Origin: Candidatus Obscuribacterales bacterium
GTDB taxonomy: Bacteria; Cyanobacteriota; Vampirovibrionia; Obscuribacterales; Obscuribacteraceae
DNA length: 32,085 nucleotides
Assembly (NCBI GenBank): GCA_019747875.1
Contig: JAIEQI010000214.1
Span: 1-32,085 of the forward strand
Direction of reading: 5' to 3'
Both the position numbers and the translations under genes were made by a program. Under the pieces are notes generated by a model. The model was not told the origin of the DNA, did no database searches, and saw only the letters and a program-made list of their open reading frames with translations. Below are positions 1 through 8,909 of this stretch, in pieces. Each line of letters begins with the position of its first letter. The first letter of the stretch is position 1.

Positions 1-62
1 ACGGCGATGGAGAAACTGCTGAATTTTCGATTGCCGCCGCAAAGAAATCTGCTGATTTTTAA
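1..62 (+). CDS. C-terminal tail of an upstream gene (partial)
   Basis: One plus-strand frame (codons from position 3) is open from the window edge to TAA at 60-62 and encodes a short acidic/alanine-lysine tail ending AAAKKSADF. The composition resembles an ordinary protein C-terminus. A second frame is also open for about 110 bases, so the choice of frame is a judgement. No family can be named from about 19 residues. Confidence 0.3.
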   Translation, partial: GDGETAEFSIAAAKKSADF

Positions 63-128
63 TTTGCGAAAAACATTAGGGATCCACTGGGCTTTAGTTC
101 GGTTCGGGTAGATTGGGCTGGTGATTGA

Positions 129-489
129 ATGGTAGAAGAAGGATGTGTCAAACAAGTACCTTGTAAATCTTTTTCAGTTCAAAAAATTGCCTATTTTCTA
201 TCAATCGTATACACTGAAGAAAGTCCCGATTGGAGGATACGATCATGTTCCAAGAAGACAGCGACTTTTTTCAATTTTGAAATCAGCAGTAAGCGCCGCA
301 AAGGTTTCCCGTCGGAAACGAAAGTAAAACGCGGAAGCAGAGTTGTGCATGGTATCAAGGAACTAGAAGAAAAACTTGGTCGGAACGATCTCTGCCCTTG
401 TGGCTCTGCACGCAGGTTTTAAAAACTGCTGCATGAGAACTGGTAATCTTGATGGCAGTGATCGCCACCACTACTTTCAGGTAGTCTAG
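129..489 (+). pseudogene. SEC-C zinc-motif protein, frameshifted
   Basis: The frame from 129 ends at TAA 420-422 immediately after GRNDLCPCGSARRF, which is the first half of a SEC-C zinc-binding motif (as at the SecA C-terminus: GRNDPCPCGSGKKYKxCC/CH). Skipping one T in the TTTT run at 417-420 restores the second half, F-K-N-C-C (418-432), and the frame then runs to TAG at 487-489. The motif therefore spans a one-base frameshift. This is either a decayed gene, a sequencing or assembly error in a homopolymer, or less likely +1 recoding at TTT-TAA. The first 60 or so residues are not recognisable and the true start is unclear. Only the SEC-C part is well supported. Confidence 0.6.
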
Positions 490-731
490 TAACTGATTCG
501 AGATGAATTAGCAGCGTTTTCGAATTCGCACAACTCTCTCCTTCAGGCTTTGCTGAGCCTAAAGGACGAGGGGTGTGCGATCCTTCACGTTTCTGCAACA
601 GCAACAAGGAAAACACTTTGCTGTTTTGTCTCGTGAACTCATACGCCAAATGAACGAACCTGAAACTGTCAGCCCCTGCGCAGATAGTAAGATTTCAAGT
701 CTACGGTTATGAAACTACGGAGGCTAGATTG

Positions 732-1145
732 ATGATACTTTCATATCTTCCGATTTTTTCAATTGTCTTCTGCTTTTGGTTTAGTTCCGTTTGCTGTGCT
801 CCGACGTTTTCTGAAAATGAATCGCAAACAAAGAGGAAGGCTGTCCAAAAAGCAGTAGATTTAGATCGTCCTGCGGGCGACTGGATGTCTGATTGGGGAC
901 CTGTGAGTATCAAGCAAGCTGCGGATGGCACTGTAACGGGCTCTTGGACTGAAGGCAAGAACAAACTCGGAAGAATACTAAGGGGCAAGTACGATGAGTC
1001 GAAACGCTCTTGCAGTTTTGAATTTATCGAGACCTGGACTGGTAAAAGAGGCAGCGCACGACTAGCCCTGTCACCAGACGGTAAGAAGCTCTCTGGCTCA
1101 TGGGTTCGTGGTAAGGATAAAGGAACTTGGGAAATGAAGCGATAA
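732..1145 (+). CDS. Small exported protein with W-G-repeat-like beta domain
   Basis: The protein has 137 residues. ATG at 732 is chosen over the TTG one codon upstream because an ACGGAGG ribosome-binding site lies at 717-723, 8 bases before it. Residues 1-22 form a hydrophobic signal peptide ending near VCCAP. The mature part has repeated Gly-Trp/Asp-Gly turns (GDWMSDWGPVSI, GTVTGSWTEG, GKKLSGSWVRG, GTWEMKR), a pattern of short beta strands found in small secreted proteins of many bacteria. I know no enzymatic function for it. It is probably periplasmic or extracellular. It converges on the acyltransferase gene that ends 14 bases away on the other strand. Confidence 0.72.
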   Translation: MILSYLPIFSIVFCFWFSSVCCAPTFSENESQTKRKAVQKAVDLDRPAGDWMSDWGPVSIKQAADGTVTGSWTEGKNKLGRILRGKYDESKRSCSFEFIETWTGKRGSARLALSPDGKKLSGSWVRGKDKGTWEMKR

Positions 1146-1159
1146 GCGATGTCCGCAAG

Positions 1160-2311
1160 TTACGAAGAGAATCTTGATTTTAGTTTGAGAAACGGCCGTT
1201 CAACAAGATAGAAGGAGCCGCTGGCTATTGCAAAACAAAACGCGTATTTCGCAAACTCAACCAGGTATCTTCGATGGTTGCATAAACTCTCGAAAATGGC
1301 ATTGGTTTCGGGAAAGTTGACAATGACGTGCCACAGGTAAAGACTGTATGAAAGCTGGCCCACGAAAACCATAGGGCGCCATGATAGGAACTTTCCTAAA
1401 GTGGATGTCGGATTGGCAAGAATTGCTAGCAAAAGGGCAGTCATTGCAAGCAAAGTGCCTGGCATCTTCAATGCCCAAAATATGGTTGGTTCAGCCAGTG
1501 CCGGATGTCCCAGAAAAAGCAGTGCGGCTATAGTTGATGCGACCGATCCCCAATGCATCAGGGGGTTAGAAAAAAAATTCTTGATGGCAATTTGTGCGCT
1601 CGGCATTCTCCACAGCAAGGCGGCTAATACTCCGAGCATCAATGAATCTAGCTTAGTATCAAGGCCAACCGAAATACCCAGCCATGGAACTCCCAAGGTA
1701 ACCAACGCCAGTCGCCAGAAATAGACGGTGGCGATTATGGATAGGCAAACCTTCAATGCACTGTCTTTGACCAAAAGGAGAGTTGCTGGCCAGAGGAGAT
1801 AAAATTGCTCTTCAACGCTGAGCGACCACGTGTGCATCAGCCCAGAACTCGCAGGAAGAAGTCCCCATCCCGCCGCCATATCAATATTGCTCAAGTAAAA
1901 TCCTGCTATCGCAAATGCCGAATAATCATGTTGTCCACGCCATAACATAAAGACGAACATAAGCGCGAGAAACAGGTAATATGCCGGACAAATTCTAAGC
2001 CATCGTCTCACGTAGAAATTTCTTAAGTTGAAAGTGCCTTCACGATCACGCTCTTTCATTAGGATTGAGCTGATCAAAAAGCCGCTTATTATGAAAAAGA
2101 GATCAACGCCCGCCCATCCGTTTAATTTTTGTCCAAGCCAGCCTGTAGCGGGTCCGAGCTGGTGGAACCCCATCACGAGAAGTATCGCAAGCGCTCGCAA
2201 TCCGTCGAGAGCCGGTATGTAAGAAAAGCTATTAGGGGACTGGCCCTTCGCTGTTGCAAGGATCTGGAGATGTTTTTCGTCTCTTTTGAGAAGGGTTCCA
2301 GCTGTGCTCAT
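1160..2311 (-). CDS. Acyltransferase 3 family membrane protein (OafA/YrhL-like), copy B
   Basis: This 383-residue integral membrane protein has about ten hydrophobic helices. The family signature is clear: LDGLRALAILLVMGFHQLGP at residues 35-54 with the conserved His50 after the first helix, GVDLFFIISGFLISSIL, RRWLRICPAYYLFL, then SLSVEEQFYLLWP and LSYSLYLWH near the end. Family members move acetyl or other acyl groups onto cell-surface polysaccharides, lipid A or peptidoglycan; the substrate cannot be read from sequence. It has no C-terminal SGNH domain, so it is the short form. It lies 49 bases downstream of a close paralogue on the same strand and is probably co-transcribed with it. Confidence 0.93.
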   Translation of the reverse strand: MSTAGTLLKRDEKHLQILATAKGQSPNSFSYIPALDGLRALAILLVMGFHQLGPATGWLGQKLNGWAGVDLFFIISGFLISSILMKERDREGTFNLRNFYVRRWLRICPAYYLFLALMFVFMLWRGQHDYSAFAIAGFYLSNIDMAAGWGLLPASSGLMHTWSLSVEEQFYLLWPATLLLVKDSALKVCLSIIATVYFWRLALVTLGVPWLGISVGLDTKLDSLMLGVLAALLWRMPSAQIAIKNFFSNPLMHWGSVASTIAALLFLGHPALAEPTIFWALKMPGTLLAMTALLLAILANPTSTLGKFLSWRPMVFVGQLSYSLYLWHVIVNFPETNAIFESLCNHRRYLVEFAKYAFCFAIASGSFYLVERPFLKLKSRFSS

Positions 2312-2360
2312 AATGCTTTAGTGTCCGGTGGCATCGTTTTGATAATGGCGTTGCCAACCT

Positions 2361-3524
2361 CTAACTGTACTTGTCTTTGAGTTTTAAACATGGTTTCTCT
2401 ATCAAATAAAAGGAAGCCAGGGCAAAACCATAGCAACAAGCGAATTTACCTAGCTCAACTAGATACTTATTGTGAAAGATGCTTACCAAAATTGAATGGG
2501 TTGCGGGAAAGTTCACCACAATATGCCAGAGATAGAGACTGTAAGAAAGCTGACCAATCCATACGAGCGGTTTGAACGATAGTATTTTTGCCGGAATCGA
2601 ATTTGGATTGACTAGCATGCTAATCATAAACCCGGTAATCAAAAGAATTACAATCGGAAACTTAGCGGCCCAAAATAATGGCAGATTCGCTGCAGTGCTT
2701 GGATGACCTAGGAAGTGGCAAGAGATCAGGAGCACTGCAAACATTACAGTCGCTGTGCCTGGTGCGGAAAACAAACTTCGAATTTTTTGTTGGAGGTGAG
2801 GAGTGCTCCAGATGAGACCAGATGCCACCCCAAGCATTATTGACTCCATGCTACCTTCTAGCCCGTAATAGAGTCTTTCCCAGGAGGCACCGGTCGACAA
2901 CAAATAGAGCCTCCAAATATAGCTAGATGCTATTAAGGTGATGCAGATTTTGAGAGCCTTGTTTCCGGAGAATTTCAACAAGCCTGGCCACATCAAATAG
3001 AACTGTTCTTCCGCGCTTAGCGTCCATGTATGTATCAATCCCGATCCTGGGAGGCATAATCCCCATCCCGAACTCAGGTCGATGTTGGTCAGATAAAGCC
3101 CTGCTACTGCGAATGATGACTGGTACTGATCGCCTCCTCTGCAAATTGTCCACACAAACATCAATGCCAAAAACGCATAATAGGCCGGAGAAATTCTCAG
3201 CCACCTTCTGATGTAGAAATTCCTGAGACTTATGTTTCCTCGTTTGGTCTTTTCTCTGACCAATATGGATGTAATAAGGAAACCACTGATTATGAAAAAC
3301 AAGTCGACGCTAACCCACCCACTTAGTTGGCCGGCAATCCACGAGCTTACTGGTCCTAAATTATGGCAGCCCATTATTAGTAAGATCGATACTGCCCGGA
3401 GTCCATCAAGAAACGGGACATAGAAATGAGTGCTTTGGCCCGCTGGCGCACGCTCTGGGGAGGCCTGTCTTTCTAAAGTTTGCATTGGAAAATAACCGAA
3501 AGCAGTCAAGTCAAGAGAGATCAT
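2361..3524 (-). CDS. Acyltransferase 3 family membrane protein (OafA/YrhL-like), copy A
   Basis: This 387-residue membrane protein is the tandem paralogue of the next gene. It carries the same signatures: FLDGLRAVSILLIMGCHNLGP with the conserved His54, SVDLFFIISGFLITSIL, RRWLRISPAYYAFLALMFVW, TLSAEEQFYLMWPG and QLSYSLYLWHIVVNFP. The role is O-acylation of a surface glycan or lipid, with unknown substrate. The alternative ATG at residue 14 (MQTLERQ) would make the N-terminus more like its paralogue; neither start has a clear ribosome-binding site. It is the first gene of a two-gene unit. The two copies align almost end to end but have diverged throughout, so the duplication is old. Confidence 0.93.
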   Translation of the reverse strand: MISLDLTAFGYFPMQTLERQASPERAPAGQSTHFYVPFLDGLRAVSILLIMGCHNLGPVSSWIAGQLSGWVSVDLFFIISGFLITSILVREKTKRGNISLRNFYIRRWLRISPAYYAFLALMFVWTICRGGDQYQSSFAVAGLYLTNIDLSSGWGLCLPGSGLIHTWTLSAEEQFYLMWPGLLKFSGNKALKICITLIASSYIWRLYLLSTGASWERLYYGLEGSMESIMLGVASGLIWSTPHLQQKIRSLFSAPGTATVMFAVLLISCHFLGHPSTAANLPLFWAAKFPIVILLITGFMISMLVNPNSIPAKILSFKPLVWIGQLSYSLYLWHIVVNFPATHSILVSIFHNKYLVELGKFACCYGFALASFYLIEKPCLKLKDKYS

Positions 3525-3656
3525 AGCGCAATGAGGTTGACAAGGGAGCCGGTTTCTACTTGTATTCTCTTAACCTGCGCTTCAGTCAACTTGGATTGGC
3601 TCGACCAGCGGTTCTGCCCTTGCTAAATTTGCTTTATATTGGCTAAGCTAAAAAAT

Positions 3657-5624
3657 TCATTTCCTGAGTGGTTCTGAGGGGTTTATCACTTTTTGTATTT
3701 CAGCGGCCTCAGCATTTTTACCTTGCAACAAATAATTCTCAATGAGCCTGCCGCCTATTCGCTTTGACATTAAAGAATTCGGTTCCCACCCGGCAGCTTG
3801 AGTTTTGGCAAATGTTTGACAAATTTGCCATTCTCTTAAAAGCACATTTTCGGCCTCATTCACTTTGTGAGCATTTTGAAGAGCGGCAGCCAACGTCTCA
3901 AGCACGCTGATCTCAGCGAGAAGATTTAGATCGTGTTTGTTTTGCGGCTGTGCTCTGTTCTGGCTATCGTTTTGTTCTCGCCTCTGTACAAGCGAAAGTG
4001 CAGTCCTCGCTGAGTTTATTGAGTCCTCAAATTTACCCTGATCGGAATAGATCGTCGACAGAACGCAATGCTTGTTAAGAACGCTATTTAACATGGCTGG
4101 ATCGTCTTTGTATAACTGCAGAGCCTTCTTGCAGGCTAGTTCAAGAGTTTCGTATTCATCTTTCTTGGTTTGGTTGGCTAAAATGAAATTTTCCAACCAC
4201 GCCGTTGACTTGCAGCCCGAAATGATCTCGGCAACAAATTGCTTTGCTTCATTGGTTCTGCCAATTTTTTTATAAAACTCGACTAATTTTTGTTGGAGAT
4301 TGTAGCGTCTATTGTTTGGTGACAACGCTTGGACCTCCTTTTGAAGTTTTCGGACGCGAAGTAGTGCCTTTGCAGGGTCTGCTATTTCAATCTTGTCGTT
4401 AAGGGAGCGTTCGATAATGGGGATAATCTTTTCGAAGCGATTTGGATCCTTGGCGGCGATGGACTCAATCTCTTTGTCCCAGGGGTTGTTATTGGATTGA
4501 TGGGTCAAATGGGAGTGATAAGCAAAGACTCCAGCACCCGTAATTGTTAGCGTGAGCAAAATTGAGAGGGTTTTGCGTTGTAGGTTGGCTGTCTTTTCGG
4601 GGCGGCGTGAAGTTTGCTGCAATGATGATTCATTCTCATAAGCCGAGTCCGAAGCAACTGATTTCAAATCCACGAGCATATCGCCCATGCTTGAAAAACG
4701 ATGAGTCTTATCTTTCTCCAGGCATTTTCGAACAATTGCTTCAACAGCTTGCGGGATGAATACTTCGGGGTTGGCAGATTTGAAAAATGCTGGAGTTTGT
4801 TCAAGATGATTTTGCATCATCTCAAAGGGAGAACGTCCTGTGATCGGACGCTGACCAATCAGTAGCTCATAAAGCATCACACCCAATGAATAGATATCTG
4901 TGCGCGCATCCGCCCGTTCGCCCATGCACTGCTCTGGGCTCATATAAGGAGGACTGCCACATGTGTTGCCATCTTGAGTTAGATCTTTGACTTCTTTTCC
5001 TGAGTCTTCTGTCAGTTTGGCTATTCCAAAGTCGACAACTTTTACAATGTCGTTGTTGTATTCATCCCTTTCGATGATGATGTTGCTGGGTTTGAGGTCG
5101 CGATGTATTATGCCGCGATTGTGTGCTTGCTCAAGACCTTCGGCGATCTGAATGGCATACCCTATTACACGTGTCCAGGTTAGGCGAGTTTCTTCTTCAA
5201 GGATATCGGCGAGGCTTTTTCCTTGAAGGAAATCCATTGCAAGATAGAGTCTGTCGTCTTCATTTGCGCCAAAAGCATACACTTTTACGATATTGCGATG
5301 GTCCAAAGCGCTTATGGCCTTTGCCTCTTGCTGGAACCGTTCGATACCTTCCAGTTCTTGTTGCTTATGTAGTACTTTAATTGCCACCATTTTTTGCAGC
5401 ATTATGTGCTCGGCTTTATAAACCTCGCTCATGCCACCAGCACCGATGCGTTCCAAAACACGGAATCGCTTGTCCAGGGTAGTCCCTTCGAGGGATTTCT
5501 CCTCATTGGAGACAGACCGAAGTTTGGTCGGAGGTGTAGACTCGCTTTGACGTTGAGGTTTGCTTGCCCCATTACGCTCAAAGGTGGGTACAGTTAGCTG
5601 ATCTCGGGAATCCGGCTTAGACAT
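3657..5624 (-). CDS. PknB-type serine/threonine protein kinase, membrane anchored, with C-terminal helical repeats
   Basis: The protein has 655 residues. After a polar, probably disordered head (1-50) comes a complete Hanks-type kinase domain (about 54-320): glycine loop GAGGMSEV 61-68, Lys83 in AIK, catalytic HRDLKPSN from 174, DFG 198-200 and activation segment GSPPYMSPEQ. All key residues are present, so it should be active on Ser/Thr. One hydrophobic helix at about 352-369 (ILLTLTITGAGVFAY) puts the kinase in the cytoplasm. The remaining 285 residues, rich in TPR-like helix pairs (for example GRTNEAKQFV, GKFEDSINSARTAL), would lie outside. The C-terminal part may sense or bind a ligand or protein, but that is inference. 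It stands alone, so its targets cannot be read from context. Confidence 0.93.
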   Translation of the reverse strand: MSKPDSRDQLTVPTFERNGASKPQRQSESTPPTKLRSVSNEEKSLEGTTLDKRFRVLERIGAGGMSEVYKAEHIMLQKMVAIKVLHKQQELEGIERFQQEAKAISALDHRNIVKVYAFGANEDDRLYLAMDFLQGKSLADILEEETRLTWTRVIGYAIQIAEGLEQAHNRGIIHRDLKPSNIIIERDEYNNDIVKVVDFGIAKLTEDSGKEVKDLTQDGNTCGSPPYMSPEQCMGERADARTDIYSLGVMLYELLIGQRPITGRSPFEMMQNHLEQTPAFFKSANPEVFIPQAVEAIVRKCLEKDKTHRFSSMGDMLVDLKSVASDSAYENESSLQQTSRRPEKTANLQRKTLSILLTLTITGAGVFAYHSHLTHQSNNNPWDKEIESIAAKDPNRFEKIIPIIERSLNDKIEIADPAKALLRVRKLQKEVQALSPNNRRYNLQQKLVEFYKKIGRTNEAKQFVAEIISGCKSTAWLENFILANQTKKDEYETLELACKKALQLYKDDPAMLNSVLNKHCVLSTIYSDQGKFEDSINSARTALSLVQRREQNDSQNRAQPQNKHDLNLLAEISVLETLAAALQNAHKVNEAENVLLREWQICQTFAKTQAAGWEPNSLMSKRIGGRLIENYLLQGKNAEAAEIQKVINPSEPLRK

Positions 5625-5976
5625 TGCTGTTACTCGCTTTCTAGGATCATGGCGCGATAAATATTTCGAGCTTCAAGCATCAAAGTTTCTAAGGATTTCC
5701 GTTAGTATTATGCCCGGTGCTATTTATAGATAACTTATCGACATCGAATGTGGTACCAGTTCGAATGCAAAAAGCTTCGAATTGCTTGGGTTGTGGTCTC
5801 TAGAGCCCCTGTGTGTAAGCTTTTCGGGCGTCGAAATTTTTTCGAAGCAGTTTCAGACAATTTTCAGATTTGTCTGATATTGTATATTTATTCAGACATT
5901 CAACATCGAGAAAGCCAGACCTGGTTCTGGTCCATCTTGCTTGAAGCGTGCAGTGCCGCGCATTATCTGCACCTGA
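5625..5976. other. Intergenic region between kinase and SuFu genes
   Basis: This 352-base AT-rich stretch must hold the kinase promoter, on the minus strand toward 5624. I see no convincing consensus promoter. It contains TCAGACA at 5853-5859, its inverted copy TGTCTGA at 5871-5877 and a further direct copy at about 5891. It also holds a short TCGAA/TTCGA stem near 5831-5845. The open frame 5748-6071 on the plus strand has no recognisable protein features and overlaps the SuFu gene, so it is not called. Confidence 0.4.
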
Positions 5977-6738
5977 CTACATTGCTGAATCTACTCCAGG
6001 CACGAAGCCGAAATTTTCCAGATAGTTGCGCAGTGAATTTATTTTTCCGTCGATGTTTTCGCCCTTCATAATCGACTCGCGCTTTGGTTCAGTCAATTGA
6101 CCAAAGCCATTTTCGCGAATGATTTGTTGCACACACCAGCACCCATACTTGTCGATTGTTTCAATAAGAGCGCATTCGTCAGCCGTGACGCCTATTATGG
6201 AGAAGATTCCGAATGAACCGGAGGGCAATTGATAAATGCACTCTGGGGCTTCATCAACGTACCAAACTATAATTCCGCTCAGTTCTGAATTTCCTTCCCG
6301 AAACAAACGGGCGTCGAATTGCAGCATGACGCCAGGGCTCAGAGTGCCGCTGTAACTGACTATGTAATAGACCAGACGTCGCAACAACTTCCACGCCCAA
6401 GGTCCTGGGTTTTTAGTTTTCAACACGAGTTCGCATCCGAACCCGGAAACCTCGTCGCTCTGCCCAAACCAGGGGTTGCTCAATCCTGATGTGGCAAAGG
6501 TCCAATATGGATGAATTTCATTTGGTTCGTGCGCGAGAATCGAGATATCTTTTTCGGTAAGCGTTTTTCCTAACGCAGCAGTCAACTCTTGTGCACTCGA
6601 TATCTCGGCCGCTTCTGCTTCCTTTGGCACATCGTATATCTTTGGCAATGAGCATTTATGCGGTCCAAAGAGTTCCTTGTACAGCCGTTCTCTGGCATGC
6701 CAGGCTTGTTTCAAATAGTTACCGCTAGTCGTACTCAT
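5977..6738 (-). CDS. Suppressor-of-fused (SuFu) domain protein
   Basis: The protein has 253 residues. The core matches the bacterial SuFu domain: WHARERLYKELFGP near the N-terminus, then HPYWTFATSGLSNP, SGFGCELVLKT, PWAWKLLRRLVYYIV, LSPGVMLQF and a late segment IFSIIGVTADECALIE. In bacteria such domains are cytoplasmic, and some have been proposed as immunity proteins of polymorphic toxin systems. No toxin is adjacent here. It starts 16 bases after the lepA stop on the same strand, so it is almost certainly in the same transcript. Its function is not established; family membership is well supported. Confidence 0.82.
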   Translation of the reverse strand: MSTTSGNYLKQAWHARERLYKELFGPHKCSLPKIYDVPKEAEAAEISSAQELTAALGKTLTEKDISILAHEPNEIHPYWTFATSGLSNPWFGQSDEVSGFGCELVLKTKNPGPWAWKLLRRLVYYIVSYSGTLSPGVMLQFDARLFREGNSELSGIIVWYVDEAPECIYQLPSGSFGIFSIIGVTADECALIETIDKYGCWCVQQIIRENGFGQLTEPKRESIMKGENIDGKINSLRNYLENFGFVPGVDSAM

Positions 6739-6754
6739 CGCAGGTCTCTCGGCG

Positions 6755-8557
6755 CTATTCGTCGAGCTTAAGCAGCGCCATGAAAGCTTCTTGTGGTATT
6801 TCGATCTTGCCCACCGCTTTCATCCGCTTCTTACCTTCTTTTTGTTTGTCCAAAAGCTTTCGTTTACGTGAAATGTCGCCGCCATAGCATTTTGCAAGGA
6901 CGTTTTTCCTCTGCGCTGAGAGGGTTTCGCGAGCGACGACCTTTCCGCCGATGGCTGCCTGAATTGGCACTTCGAACATCTGTCGGGGGATCAATTTCTT
7001 CAGTTTTTCTGCAAGCATGCGCCCATAAGTTGATGCGCGTTCCTGGTGCACAATTGCTGAGAGTGCGTCGACAGGCTCACCGTTTAGCAGAATGTCCAAT
7101 TTTACAAGTCGGGACACCACATATTCTTTGACGTGATAATCGAGGCTTGCATATCCGCGTGATCGCGACTTCAGTTGATCGAAGAAGTCCGTAATAATCT
7201 CGGCCAGTGGGATGTCGTAATGCAGCATGGCCCGTCGCGGGTCCAGGTACTTCATGTCTTGGAAAATGCCGCGTCTGCCTTGAGCCAGTTCCATTACTTG
7301 TCCGACATATTCATTCGGAACTAAAATGCTCGCCGACACGAACGGTTCTTCGATCTTCTCGCGATAATTCGGCGGGGGAAGCTTTGCCGGGTTTTCGACC
7401 ATCAACACGGTTCCGTCCGTCTTCGTTACACGGTACACCACAGATGGTGCCGTTGTTATAAGTGTAAGATTGTATTCGCGCTCAAGTCGCTCCTGAATGA
7501 TTTCCATGTGCAGCAGCCCCAGGAAGCCACATCGGAAACCGAAGCCGAGCGCGTCAGAGGTCTCTGGCTCGAAAAAGAGTGATGCGTCGTTCAACTTCAG
7601 TTTCTCGAGTGCATCTTTTAGATCATGATATTGATCGTTATCTACCGGATAAATGCCTGCGAAAACCATCGGTTTGGCAGGACGATAGCCAGGCAACGCT
7701 TCTTCAGCCGGCTGCTCCACGTGCGTGATCGTATCACCGACGAGAACTGACACGTCTTTGATGGCAGCTGCCAGATAACCCACTTCGCCAACTCCAAGTT
7801 CGTCAACGCGAACCTGTTTCGGTCTCAAAACACCAAGCTCAACGACGTCAAAATCCTTCTCGTTAGCCATGAAGCGAATCTTCGCTCCATTCTTGATTGA
7901 GCCGTCGACTACTCTGAAGTAAACGATAATGCCGCGGTAGCTGTCGAAATAGGAATCGAATACGAGCGCTCTAAATGGCTTATCGGCGGTGTCCTTTGGC
8001 GGTGGGATATGCTTTACCATCGCTTCCAGAACATCTTCGATTCCGATACCGGCTTTCGCACTTACCAGCACTGCGCTGTCTGCCGGTATCATCAGAACAT
8101 CTTCGATTTCTTTGGATACTCGCTCCGGCTCTGCGCTGGGCAAGTCAATTTTGTTGATGACCGGTACAATCTCAAGCCCGTTATCTAGAGCTAGTTGTAC
8201 ATTTGCAAGTGTTTGCGCTTCGACTCCCTGGGAGGCGTCGACGACAAGCAGTGCGCCTTCACATGCGGCTAGACTTCTGGACACTTCATATCCGAAGTCG
8301 ACGTGACCGGGAGTATCGATAAGGTTGAGCACGTAATCTTGACCATCGCGAGCTTTATATTCCATTCGCGCCGCTTGGGCTTTAATGGTGATGCCGCGCT
8401 CGCGCTCGATGTCCATCGAATCGAGCACTTGGTCTTGCATTTCACGCTTGGTGATCGTGCCGGTCTTTTCCAGCAAGCGGTCAGCCAGCGTCGATTTGCC
8501 GTGGTCGATGTGAGCGATGATAGAAAAGTTACGAATGAACTTCGGGTCAGTAGGCAC
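6755..8557 (-). CDS. lepA: Translation elongation factor 4 (LepA)
   Basis: EF-4/LepA is a ribosome-binding GTPase that can back-translocate stalled ribosomes. The GTPase domain shows IRNFSIIAHIDHGKSTLADR (P-loop), DTPGHVDFGYEV, NKIDLP and SAKAGIGIEDV. The EF-4-specific C-terminus is present (YHVKEYVVSRLVKLDILLN, then KRKLLDKQKEGKKRMK). The longest frame opens with a TTG at 8650 and adds 31 residues unlike any LepA. GTG at 8555-8557 gives 600 residues, the usual family length, so I take it as the start, although its ribosome-binding site is weak. It is the first gene of a unit with the SuFu protein and is divergent from the methyltransferase/MTHFR gene. Confidence 0.96.
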   Translation of the reverse strand: MPTDPKFIRNFSIIAHIDHGKSTLADRLLEKTGTITKREMQDQVLDSMDIERERGITIKAQAARMEYKARDGQDYVLNLIDTPGHVDFGYEVSRSLAACEGALLVVDASQGVEAQTLANVQLALDNGLEIVPVINKIDLPSAEPERVSKEIEDVLMIPADSAVLVSAKAGIGIEDVLEAMVKHIPPPKDTADKPFRALVFDSYFDSYRGIIVYFRVVDGSIKNGAKIRFMANEKDFDVVELGVLRPKQVRVDELGVGEVGYLAAAIKDVSVLVGDTITHVEQPAEEALPGYRPAKPMVFAGIYPVDNDQYHDLKDALEKLKLNDASLFFEPETSDALGFGFRCGFLGLLHMEIIQERLEREYNLTLITTAPSVVYRVTKTDGTVLMVENPAKLPPPNYREKIEEPFVSASILVPNEYVGQVMELAQGRRGIFQDMKYLDPRRAMLHYDIPLAEIITDFFDQLKSRSRGYASLDYHVKEYVVSRLVKLDILLNGEPVDALSAIVHQERASTYGRMLAEKLKKLIPRQMFEVPIQAAIGGKVVARETLSAQRKNVLAKCYGGDISRKRKLLDKQKEGKKRMKAVGKIEIPQEAFMALLKLDE

Positions 8558-8909
8558 GCGCTTAATCCGGTCTAAGACAAACTCTGCCGCAAGGTGCAGC
8601 TTTGCGTATCTTATCAGGGATTCCGAGCCGGAACACTGAGTTTCTGCCAATGGCGACAGAATGTTTGCAAAGCTTCGATGTTTTGTTGCGGCATTTTGAT
8701 TTGCACTATAAGCAGGCGGAATCCAGGAAAAGCGACTTTTCTAGGGTGGATGTTCGACCTTTAAAGCATTTTAGGAGTGTTGAGTAATGGCTTGTAAGGA
8801 AGAGATGTCAGTTGGGATGCGTGTATCGGGCTTTGATAGGATAATTTGATGAGCAGGCGGGAGACTGGCTTTGTGGCTGGCGCGCCAACAATCAGTGGAG
8901 TTCTGAGCA
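8558..8909. other. Divergent promoter region between lepA and the homocysteine methyltransferase/MTHFR gene
   Basis: About 350 bases separate the two divergent starts and must carry both promoters. I see no match to SAM-I, SAH or cobalamin riboswitch cores. A GTGGAG ribosome-binding site at 8895-8900 precedes ATG 8910. A short palindrome TGGCGCGCCA lies at about 8877-8886, just upstream. A few plus-strand bases resemble a -10 box (GATAAT near 8838-8843), but no convincing -35 accompanies it. Confidence 0.35.

Noticed and set aside
419..649. 76-codon gene on the minus strand
   Set aside because: Low-complexity composition, no family features, and it abuts the frameshifted SEC-C gene. I see nothing firm in 490-728.
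5748..6071. 107-codon gene on the plus strand
   Set aside because: No recognisable features, and it overlaps the 3' end of the well-supported SuFu gene.
8558..8650. N-terminal extension of LepA from TTG
   Set aside because: The extra 31 residues match no LepA; starting at GTG 8557 gives the normal 600-residue length.
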